Shown one piece after another: positions 40,890 to 47,165 of a stretch of 64,000 nt of DNA (the first letter of the stretch is position 1; the number at the start of each line of letters is the position of its first letter). The notes beneath the pieces were generated by a model. That model worked only from the letters and a program-made list of their open reading frames with translations, did no database searches and was not told where the DNA came from. Origin of the DNA: Streptomyces qinzhouensis (GTDB lineage: Bacteria; Actinomycetota; Actinomycetes; Streptomycetales; Streptomycetaceae); contig NZ_CP042266.1 of assembly GCF_007856155.1 (NCBI RefSeq), forward strand, positions 682,001 to 746,000, given 5' to 3'. The translations under genes and the position numbers were made by a program.

Positions 40890-41888
40890 ATGGAACCCGC
40901 CCACGCTGCCGCCCCCACCCTTCCGCCGCTCGGTGACCATCTGGCGTCGCCGCGGCTGCGGTCCGCGATGCTCGTCCAGCAGGAAGCGCTGTACGCGGCG
41001 CGGGAATTTCTGCGCGGCGAGGGCTTCACCGAACTGCTGCCCCCGCTGATCGGCCCGGTCACCGACCCCGGCGGCCGGGGCGCCAAAGCCCTCGACGTGG
41101 ACTACTACGGGCAGACGTACAAGCTGATGACCAGCGCGATCCTCTACAAGCAGGCATCGCTGCGCGGATTCCCGCGACTGTTCTACATCGCCCCGAACGT
41201 CCGGGTGGAGCCGCCGGAGACCGCCGGAACGGGCCGCCATCTGGTGGAGTTCCACCAGATCGACGTGGAGATCGCGGACGCGACCCGCGAGGAGGCGCAG
41301 ACGGTCGCCGCCGGACTGCTGACCCGGGTGGCGGAGCACGTCTGGACCGCCGTGCCCGAGGTGCTGCGGGAACTCGGCCGTGACGAGGCCGACTTCGCCG
41401 AGCTGCGGTCCGGGAAGTTCGACGCCTGCACCCACGAGGAGGCGGTGGCCCGGCTGGCCGCACTCGGCCATGCGCAGAGTCCGCACGCCGAGATCGACTG
41501 GGAGGCGGAGCGGATCCTGTCGCTCGACGCCGGACACCCGTTCTTCGTCAACGACTATCCGAAGGGCTCGCGCGGCTTCTACGACCGGGAGGACCCCGGG
41601 CGCCCCGGTGTGCTGCGCAACTTCGACCTCATCGCGCACGGCGGCTACGGAGAGCTGGTCAGCGGCAGCGAGCGCGAAGCCGACTACGCGACGATCGTCA
41701 CCCGGATGCGGGAGAGCGGCGAGAACCCGGCGAAGTACGCCTGGTATCTGGACGTGGCGCGCCGGGGCCTCTCCCCCAGCGCGGGCTTCGGCATGGGACT
41801 CCAGCGGCTGGTCCGCTTCCTGACCGGACTGGACGCCCTGTGGCAGGTCAGCGCCTATCCGAAGCTGCCGGGGGTGATCACGCCATGA
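40890..41888 (+). CDS. Asparagine-synthetase/AsnRS-like class II synthetase without tRNA-binding domain
   Basis: A 332-residue class II aaRS catalytic core with no anticodon-binding domain. Motif 2 is seen as APNVRVEP...GRHLVEFHQIDVEI and motif 3 as GFGMGLQRLVRFLTG. This matches the archaeal-type asparagine synthetase related to AsnRS/AspRS, which adenylates aspartate and amidates it. Between glutamate mutase and a glutamate-synthase-like gene, the natural substrate may be 3-methylaspartate, giving 3-methylasparagine. A second option is transfer of the adenylated acid to a carrier protein, as shown for some other class II aaRS homologues. ATG 40890 has CTGGAG 9 bases upstream. Its stop overlaps the next gene's start. 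Confidence 0.85.
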   Translation: MEPAHAAAPTLPPLGDHLASPRLRSAMLVQQEALYAAREFLRGEGFTELLPPLIGPVTDPGGRGAKALDVDYYGQTYKLMTSAILYKQASLRGFPRLFYIAPNVRVEPPETAGTGRHLVEFHQIDVEIADATREEAQTVAAGLLTRVAEHVWTAVPEVLRELGRDEADFAELRSGKFDACTHEEAVARLAALGHAQSPHAEIDWEAERILSLDAGHPFFVNDYPKGSRGFYDREDPGRPGVLRNFDLIAHGGYGELVSGSEREADYATIVTRMRESGENPAKYAWYLDVARRGLSPSAGFGMGLQRLVRFLTGLDALWQVSAYPKLPGVITP

Positions 41889-43177
41889 GCGCGGAGACGG
41901 TGACGGCGGCCGGCTTTCCCGAGGCGGCGGTACGGGCCCGGGCCCGGCACGGCGCCGCGGCGGTGTTCCCGCCGTCCGGGGAGTACGGGACCGGTCTGTT
42001 CGGCGCGGGCACCCCGGCCGGGGAGGGCGATCGTTCCGACCCGCTGGACGCGCTGCGCCCGGCACCGCCGGTCTTCATGCCCCGGCGGCTGGAGAAGCTC
42101 ATCGAACTCGGCCGGGAGCCCGGCCACGACGACGTCGACCTGCGGACCGGAGTCGGCGGCTTCGCCTCGGCGCTGCCGCTCTACCTGTCCGCGTTCGGCT
42201 CGACCCGGGCGGGCAGCGGGGACCTCGCCGTGGCGGCCGCCCGGCAGGCGGGCCGGCTCGGCATCCCGATGGTCGTCGGCGAGAACACGGTGCCCGTCCA
42301 CGGCTACCGCTCGGTGCTGCTCGCCCGGGTCGGGGCCTATGCCGAGACCGTGGGCGATGCCACCGGAGGCGTGGTGGTGCAGCAGTCCACCGAGGACGCC
42401 GATTCCGAGGTGTGGAACCTGGTCTACAGCGATCCGGCGGTCCGGGAGCTGAGGGATTCGGGGCGGCTCGGCTTCGAGCTGAAGACCGGGCAGGGTGCAA
42501 AACCCGGTCTCGGCGGGATGACCGTGGTCGACCCGGCCGAGGCCGAACGCCTCACCGAGGCCGGACTGTTCACCCTCGCCACGCGACTGGGCGGGAACGG
42601 CGCCCGGCTTCGCTGCGCCACCCCCGGCACCTTCACCGAGGAGATCCTCCGCCAGCAACTCCGCTTCATGCGGAACAACTTCCCGCTCGCCCGGATCTGG
42701 GTGAAGTTCCACCCCGGCCGCGATATCGGCACGGCGGCGGCGACGGCCTGGGCCGCCGGGGCGGACGCGGTGACCGTGGACGGCGCGGAGGGCGGCACGG
42801 GCTGGGCGCCCAGGGTCTTCCTCGACGGGGTCGGACTCCCCCTGGCCGACTGCCTCGACCGGATCGACCGGAACGACCGGCCGGCGGGAACGAGCCTGCT
42901 GGCCTCCGGCCGGATGTGGGAAGGCGGCCGGGCGGTCCGGGCCCTGGCGCTCGGCGCCACGGCCGTCGGACTGGGCCGGGCCGCGCTGCTGGCCGTGGAC
43001 GAGGACCCGGAGCACGGTCTGGAACGGCTGGCGGACGCCCTCGCCCTGGAACTCAAGCTACTGCTGCACGCCCTGGGCCAGTACCGGCCGTCGGAACTGA
43101 CCCGGGCGGACCTGTGGCCGCCCGCGACCGGTCACGGCGTGCCCGCCGCGGTGGCGGCGGGGGGTGGGCGGCCGTGA
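41885..43177 (+). CDS. Glutamate-synthase-like FMN-binding protein
   Basis: A 430-residue protein matching the FMN-binding TIM-barrel domain of ferredoxin/NADPH glutamate synthase (GltB), without the N-terminal glutaminase or the C-terminal glucan-like domain. Visible features are MPRRLEKLIELGREPGHDDVDLRTGVGG, IPMVVGENTVP, FELKTGQGAKPGLGG, KFHPGRDIGTAA, DAVTVDGAEGGTGWAP and LLASGRMWEGG. It may use ammonia and reduced FMN on a 2-oxo acid or imine; regenerating glutamate for the mutase is one possibility. It is coupled by 4-bp overlaps to the synthetase before it and the small protein after it. Confidence 0.85.
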   Translation: MSAETVTAAGFPEAAVRARARHGAAAVFPPSGEYGTGLFGAGTPAGEGDRSDPLDALRPAPPVFMPRRLEKLIELGREPGHDDVDLRTGVGGFASALPLYLSAFGSTRAGSGDLAVAAARQAGRLGIPMVVGENTVPVHGYRSVLLARVGAYAETVGDATGGVVVQQSTEDADSEVWNLVYSDPAVRELRDSGRLGFELKTGQGAKPGLGGMTVVDPAEAERLTEAGLFTLATRLGGNGARLRCATPGTFTEEILRQQLRFMRNNFPLARIWVKFHPGRDIGTAAATAWAAGADAVTVDGAEGGTGWAPRVFLDGVGLPLADCLDRIDRNDRPAGTSLLASGRMWEGGRAVRALALGATAVGLGRAALLAVDEDPEHGLERLADALALELKLLLHALGQYRPSELTRADLWPPATGHGVPAAVAAGGGRP

Positions 43178-43566
43178 TCCCGCCGGCGCGCGGACCACGC
43201 GGCGGCCCCCGTCCGGTCCCGCGGAACCGGACGGGGCCCGAGCCCGGGACCGGCACCGGCGGGACCCGGCCGGGCCGGGCCCGCCCGCCCTGCGCCGTGC
43301 GGGCCCGGTTCCTGCCCGACGCGTCGCTGCCCGTGCTGACCGTGGTCCCGCAGACCCCGGCCGTCGCCGCCCGGTCCGCCGGACGGGCCGCCGGACGGCG
43401 GCTCGCCCACACCGGCCGGGCCCATGTCGGCGGCCGCCTGGAACTGCGGGTGCTGGGCGTGCCCACCGGTCCCGCGGCGCTCGCCGGGGCCGCCGAGCGG
43501 GCCGCCGTACAGGCCGTCACCGCCGCCTTTCCCCCACCAGCCACGATCCGGAGGACCCTCCCATGA
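43174..43566 (+). CDS. Unknown 130-residue protein of the methylaspartate operon
   Basis: Not recognised. GTG 43174 overlaps the upstream stop (GTGA) and the stop overlaps the MFS start (ATGA), so it is translationally coupled on both sides, good evidence for a real gene. The N-terminal 40 residues are Pro/Arg/Gly-rich and probably disordered. The rest looks folded: CAVRARFLPDASLPVLTVVPQTP, RSAGRAAGRRLAHTG, GRLELRVLGVPTGPAALAGAAERAAVQAVTAAFP, with alternating strands and helices. There is no signal peptide or membrane segment. By position it may assist the synthetase or the FMN enzyme. Confidence 0.65.
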   Translation: MIPPARGPRGGPRPVPRNRTGPEPGTGTGGTRPGRARPPCAVRARFLPDASLPVLTVVPQTPAVAARSAGRAAGRRLAHTGRAHVGGRLELRVLGVPTGPAALAGAAERAAVQAVTAAFPPPATIRRTLP

Positions 43567-44993
43567 CAGCGAAGGAGACGGACCCGCACCCGGGGTCCGC
43601 CGAAGTGCCCTGGGGCCGGGTCGGCGCGCTCGTCGGCGGCCAGGCCGCGGTGCAGCTCGGCAGCTTCGCGCTGCTGATCTCGATGAACTGGACCGCCGTA
43701 CAGATCGGCGGCACCCAGGCGGTCACCCTGCTGATGCTGGCGGCGACCGTGCCGCGGGCCCTGATGCTCGTCTTCGGCGGGGCGACCGCCGATGTCCTGG
43801 GGCCCCGGTTCGTGCTGCTGCGCACCACCGCCGCCCGGGCCACCCTGCTCGTGGTCGGCGCGATGGTCGCCGCTACCACCCACCGGCTGTGGCCCCTGGT
43901 GGTCATCGCGCTGCTGGAGGGCGTACTGCTGGGACTGGCCGGACCGGCGTCCGGGATGCTGCTGCCCCGGTTCGCCCGCGGCGACCAGCTCGCCCGCGCC
44001 AATTCCGCGTACGCGACGGTGCTCCGGGTCGCACCGGTGCTCGGCTCGCCCGCCGGGGCCTGGCTGATCACCGTCGGCGAACTCTGGGTGGCCCTGCTGG
44101 TGGCCGCCGCGACCGGCATGGTCTGGCTGGGCTGTCTGCTGTTCATCACCCGCGGCTTCACCCGGCCCGCCCGGCAGCCCGGCGGCAGATCGCTGGTGCG
44201 GCGCTCCGGCGACGGCTTCCGGCTCCTGGCCGAGCACCCCCGGCTGCGCTGGATGTTCATCACATCCCTCTGCCTGGACATGGCGTTCAGCTGGCCGGTC
44301 GAGGTGGCCCTGCCGCTGCTCGTCCATGAACGGGGCTGGGGCGTCGGGGCGGTGGCCATGGTGCTCGCGGCGTTCAGCCTCGGCGCGCTGGCCTCCAGCG
44401 CGCTGGGCGCGGCCTTCGCGCACCGCATTCCGGTGTTCTTCCGGCTGGTGGTGACCAGTGCGGGCCTCGCGGCCGGCATCACGGTGATGGCGCTGATGGG
44501 CTCGCCGGGGTCGCTGACCGCGGTGGCCGCGGGTGTCGGCCTGCTGTCGGGTCTCAACGGCCCGGCGATTGTGACGCTGTATCAGCAGGCGGCGCCGGAG
44601 GGCCGGATGGGGGCGGCGATGTCAACCCTCGCCCTCGCCGGAATCGGTGCCGCGCCGCTGTCGATCGCCCTGTTCAGCTCGTTGTCGCTGGCGCTCGGGG
44701 TGGAGCGGACCTGGCTGCTGTGCGGGGCGGTCGCGGCCGTCTCACCGATCACGGCCCTCCTCGCCCTGCGGGCGCCGGTGCCGTCGGCCGAGGGTTCGGC
44801 GGGGGCGGTCACGGAACCGGTCATCACCGCATCGCGGGAACCGGTACCGGTAGCCGTCGGTGGTGGCGACGGCCCCCCGGCCGCCGGACCCGGGCACCCC
44901 GGCCCCAGCGCCCCGGCCCCGCCCGCCGCCGCCCGGTCCGCCGGCACACCGGCGGACACCTCGGGCAGCGAGCCGGTCCCCCTCCGCACCTGA
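43563..44993 (+). CDS. MFS exporter (EntS-like)
   Basis: A 476-residue major facilitator with about 11-12 predicted membrane helices between residues 20 and 420. The A-type loop motif FGGATADVLGPR lies between helices 2 and 3. The overall pattern is of the MFS_3/EntS group, used for export of siderophores and peptides. A Pro/Ala-rich cytoplasmic tail of about 60 residues follows the last helix. It is coupled to the preceding small gene and ends the methylaspartate operon. It is the best candidate exporter of the cluster product and thereby a self-protection gene. Confidence 0.9.
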   Translation: MTAKETDPHPGSAEVPWGRVGALVGGQAAVQLGSFALLISMNWTAVQIGGTQAVTLLMLAATVPRALMLVFGGATADVLGPRFVLLRTTAARATLLVVGAMVAATTHRLWPLVVIALLEGVLLGLAGPASGMLLPRFARGDQLARANSAYATVLRVAPVLGSPAGAWLITVGELWVALLVAAATGMVWLGCLLFITRGFTRPARQPGGRSLVRRSGDGFRLLAEHPRLRWMFITSLCLDMAFSWPVEVALPLLVHERGWGVGAVAMVLAAFSLGALASSALGAAFAHRIPVFFRLVVTSAGLAAGITVMALMGSPGSLTAVAAGVGLLSGLNGPAIVTLYQQAAPEGRMGAAMSTLALAGIGAAPLSIALFSSLSLALGVERTWLLCGAVAAVSPITALLALRAPVPSAEGSAGAVTEPVITASREPVPVAVGGGDGPPAAGPGHPGPSAPAPPAAARSAGTPADTSGSEPVPLRT

Positions 44994-45002
44994 TTCTCTG
45001 CC

Positions 45003-45167
45003 CTAGGTCGTCTCTTTCGGATCTTGCCGGGCTCGCGTGCCCTGGCACCGCGCCTCGCCGCGTTGTCGTCAGTCGTCGACGCTCCGCGTGGACTCCTTCC
45101 TCCGCCTTGCGATCCACGGCACCAGACCCCGCTCACTGATCCGGCCTGATCCGAAAGAAACTCCCTA
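45003..45167. repeat. MITE-like element 2
   Basis: A perfect 11-bp inverted repeat TCTTTCGGATC (45013-45023) and GATCCGAAAGA (45148-45158), with partly matching outer flanks (CTAGGTCGTC versus the complement of AACTCCCTAC), bounds about 146 bp that contain no gene. The interior has its own short dyads. Such short, non-coding, terminally inverted elements are probably moved by a transposase elsewhere. It lies between the exporter and the PPTase gene. Confidence 0.7.
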
Positions 45168-45237
45168 CGCCTGGCGGCACGGAGAAGCCCCCCACCGGAC
45201 GGCTCAGGCGAACCCCATACGAACTGGAGGCACCCCC

Positions 45238-45966
45238 ATGACAGCGCTGACCACCGGAGGACTCCTGGTCCCCCGCCGGCTCTCCGGCACCGGACCGGGT
45301 TCCCCGGCCGCCCCGGCCCCCACGGGGCCGGGGCTGTGGCTCGTGGACACCACCGAGTACCGGGCCTACGCCACCGGACAGGCCCCCGGCACCCTGGACG
45401 CCCTGGAGCTGGCCCGCGCCGCGGAGTTCGTACGCGCGGCCGACCGTGACGGATACGTCTGCGCCCATGTGGCGCTGCGCCGGCTGCTGGGCGCGTATCT
45501 GGGGATGCCCGCCCGCGATGTCATCGTCGAGCGGGCGCCCTGCGCGCACTGCGACGAACCGCACGGCAGGCCCGTCCTGCCCGGCGGAACCCTGCACTTC
45601 TCCCTGTCGCACTGCGACGGACTGAGTCTGCTCGCCTTCGCGGTGACACCCGTGGGCGTGGACGTGGAGCCCGTCCCCGACGCGGCGGCGGTCGCCGAGA
45701 CGGCCGACGTACTGCACCCCCGGGAGGCCGCCGAACTCGCCGCGCTGCCCGCCGATGAACGTCCCGTGGCGTTCACCCGGGTATGGACCCGTAAGGAGGC
45801 CTATCTCAAGGGGACGGGTGTGGGACTGGCCGCCGATCCGTCCATGGACTATGTGGGCGCCGGACCGGTGCCCGCCTCACCCCCGGGCTGGACCCTCGGC
45901 GACGTCCTCGCCCCCGAGGGCCATCAGGCCGCCCTGGCCCTGGCCGATCCACCGGACGACCGCTGA
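45238..45966 (+). CDS. Sfp-type 4'-phosphopantetheinyl transferase
   Basis: A 242-residue enzyme that moves phosphopantetheine from CoA to the active Ser of carrier proteins. Sfp-family motifs are clear: LHFSLSHCDGL, GVDVEPVPD (Mg-binding Asp/Glu), and FTRVWTRKEAYLKGTGVGL. ATG 45238 has CTGGAGG 8 bases upstream and is preferred over an open frame extending to 45037, which runs through the MITE-like element. It is separated from the exporter by that element and followed by a strong hairpin. It probably activates the eight PCP domains of this cluster. Confidence 0.95.
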   Translation: MTALTTGGLLVPRRLSGTGPGSPAAPAPTGPGLWLVDTTEYRAYATGQAPGTLDALELARAAEFVRAADRDGYVCAHVALRRLLGAYLGMPARDVIVERAPCAHCDEPHGRPVLPGGTLHFSLSHCDGLSLLAFAVTPVGVDVEPVPDAAAVAETADVLHPREAAELAALPADERPVAFTRVWTRKEAYLKGTGVGLAADPSMDYVGAGPVPASPPGWTLGDVLAPEGHQAALALADPPDDR

Positions 45967-45972
45967 CGGCCC

Positions 45973-46013
45973 CGGCGCGGCCACGGGCCCCCGCCGGGGC
46001 CGTGGCCGCGCCG
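45973..46013. terminator. Hairpin after the PPTase gene
   Basis: A perfect 14-bp inverted repeat (45973-45986 with 46000-46013) with a 13-base GC-rich loop, beginning 7 bp after the stop codon. There is no U tract, which is common for Streptomyces terminator-like hairpins. Confidence 0.7.
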
Positions 46014-46186
46014 CCGGGACGATGCCGTCCGGGGCTCCGGGCCGGAAGGCGTACACCGACCGCGGCACGGTCGGCCCCGGGGGCCGTTCGCCGCAGGGCA
46101 CGTACCACCCGGTGCGACGTACACCGCGGTACGGCGCGCGAACCGCCGCCTCGCGGCGGCTCCGCGCCGTACCACCGCGGACACGA

Positions 46187-46231
46187 ACGGCCGGTGCGCC
46201 CGGGGATTCAGTCCCCGGGCGCACCGGCCGT
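46187..46231. terminator. Perfect 20-bp hairpin between convergent genes
   Basis: Arms 46187-46206 and 46212-46231 are perfectly complementary with the loop TTCAG. It lies 18 bp before the stop of the minus-strand Cys-rich gene and downstream of the PPTase gene, so it is placed to terminate transcription in both directions. Confidence 0.85.
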
Positions 46232-46248
46232 CTGCTTGCTCCCGGCGG

Positions 46249-46806
46249 TCAGCCCTTCGCGGTCCCGGACGGCCCGTCGGGGGACGGTCCGTCCGGAGAG
46301 CCGGCGATCCACTCGTCGAGCTGTTCCAGCGTGGTCGCCGGATCCGCGACCAGGGTGGCGAGGGCGTCCTCCTGGAAGGTCGCCGTGGCCACGGCCGGAC
46401 AGCGGTAGCAGGCGGACACTCCGGTCTGCTGCCACCACTGGCACCGGTCGCGGAGATGACACCGTGGGACCGACCGGGTCTCACCGGCCGCCGGGAGCAC
46501 CCCCACCCGCTCCACGAGCGTGCAGTCGTTGCCCCGCCGGTGGACGCACGCGGACACACAGTGCGAGGCGAACCTCAGCACCCGGGTCGGTTCGACGCCC
46601 TCCGGTACGGCTCCGAGCACCTCGGCCGCCGGCAACGGCCGCTCCAGGTAGACGACCTTGCCGTCCTGCCCGGAGCGGACGCCCAGCACCTGCGATTCGG
46701 GCCGGTCCGGGCGTCCGCTCGGACACCAGGTGACCGAGGACTCCTCGGGGCCCGCCGCCGGGCCTGACTGCTCGGCTGCGGTCCGCGCCGCTCCCACGGT
46801 GTCCAT
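46249..46806 (-). CDS. Eight-Cys cytoplasmic protein of unknown function
   Basis: Not recognised. It has 185 residues, no signal peptide, and eight Cys at 28, 83, 87, 95, 116, 122, 133 and 136. The core reads FASHCVSACVHRRGNDC, then CHLRDRCQWW and SACYRCPAV. The spacing (C-x3-C-x7-C ... C-x5-C-x10-C-x2-C) suggests a metal or Fe-S site rather than disulfides in a cytosolic protein. The C-terminus is a Ser/Pro/Gly-rich tail. It starts 2 bp after the stop of the small Cys-Cys peptide gene, so the two form one operon, ending at the strong hairpin. It could be a redox or modification partner of the peptide. Confidence 0.7.
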   Translation of the reverse strand: MDTVGAARTAAEQSGPAAGPEESSVTWCPSGRPDRPESQVLGVRSGQDGKVVYLERPLPAAEVLGAVPEGVEPTRVLRFASHCVSACVHRRGNDCTLVERVGVLPAAGETRSVPRCHLRDRCQWWQQTGVSACYRCPAVATATFQEDALATLVADPATTLEQLDEWIAGSPDGPSPDGPSGTAKG

Positions 46807-46808
46807 GG

Positions 46809-47036
46809 TCAGGCCCCGGTCACTTCGGGGGCGTATTGGCCGGCCGGGCAGCAGCCGATCTCGCCGGTCTGGGCGCTCTCCAGCTCGACGGCCTTCGCCA
46901 GGTGGAAGTGGAACTGCTCGGCGGAGGCGATCCGTTCGGCGGCGGGGGCGGCGGTCGCCGGGGCGGCGGCGCCGACGGCCATCCCCGCGGCGAACACCAC
47001 CGCCGCGCCGCCTGCTGCCAACCGATTCTTCTTCAT
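46809..47036 (-). CDS. Small secreted peptide with a Cys-Cys pair
   Basis: A 75-residue protein with a clear Sec signal peptide (MKKNRLAAGGAAVVFAAGMA..., likely cleavage after PATAA, residue 30). The mature part of about 45 residues has an amphipathic stretch AERIASAEQFHFHLAKAVEL, then GEIGCCPAGQYAPEVTGA with vicinal Cys62-Cys63. ATG 47036 is chosen over 47066 because of GGGAG just upstream and the signal-peptide start. Family unknown. Its operon partner is the eight-Cys protein. It might be an exported redox or metal-binding peptide, a signal, or a modified peptide precursor; I cannot decide between these. Confidence 0.65.
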   Translation of the reverse strand: MKKNRLAAGGAAVVFAAGMAVGAAAPATAAPAAERIASAEQFHFHLAKAVELESAQTGEIGCCPAGQYAPEVTGA

Positions 47037-47044
47037 GGGCACTC

Positions 47045-47077
47045 CCGGAACGTAGGGCGCAGCCACGGCCGTTCCGG
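47045..47077. promoter_or_regulatory. Dyad upstream of the Cys-Cys peptide gene
   Basis: CCGGAACG (47045-47052) and CGTTCCGG (47070-47077) are a perfect 8-bp inverted repeat separated by 17 bases, immediately upstream of the peptide gene. It could be an operator or part of the 5' leader. Confidence 0.4.
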
Positions 47078-47165
47078 AGCTGTCCGCCCGGCACGACGGT
47101 AGGGCCGCGCCGGGCGTTCGAGCGGCAGTCCCGGCGGCAGTTGGCCACGGTCCGGGGCGCCGCGC

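Noticed and set aside
42412..43173. Upstream part of the 384-codon frame ending at 43566
   Set aside because: It is an out-of-frame shadow of the glutamate-synthase-like gene; only the part from GTG 43174 is supported by coupling and composition.
17084..44993. Identification as a friulimicin/amphomycin-type calcium-dependent lipopeptide cluster
   Set aside because: Glutamate mutase is shared, but no acyl-CoA ligase, lipid-tailoring, pipecolate or diaminobutyrate genes are present, there are no epimerization domains, and the module plan differs.
45037..45237. Longer PPTase starting at 45037
   Set aside because: The extension runs through the MITE-like element; the ribosome site and the conserved protein start support ATG 45238.
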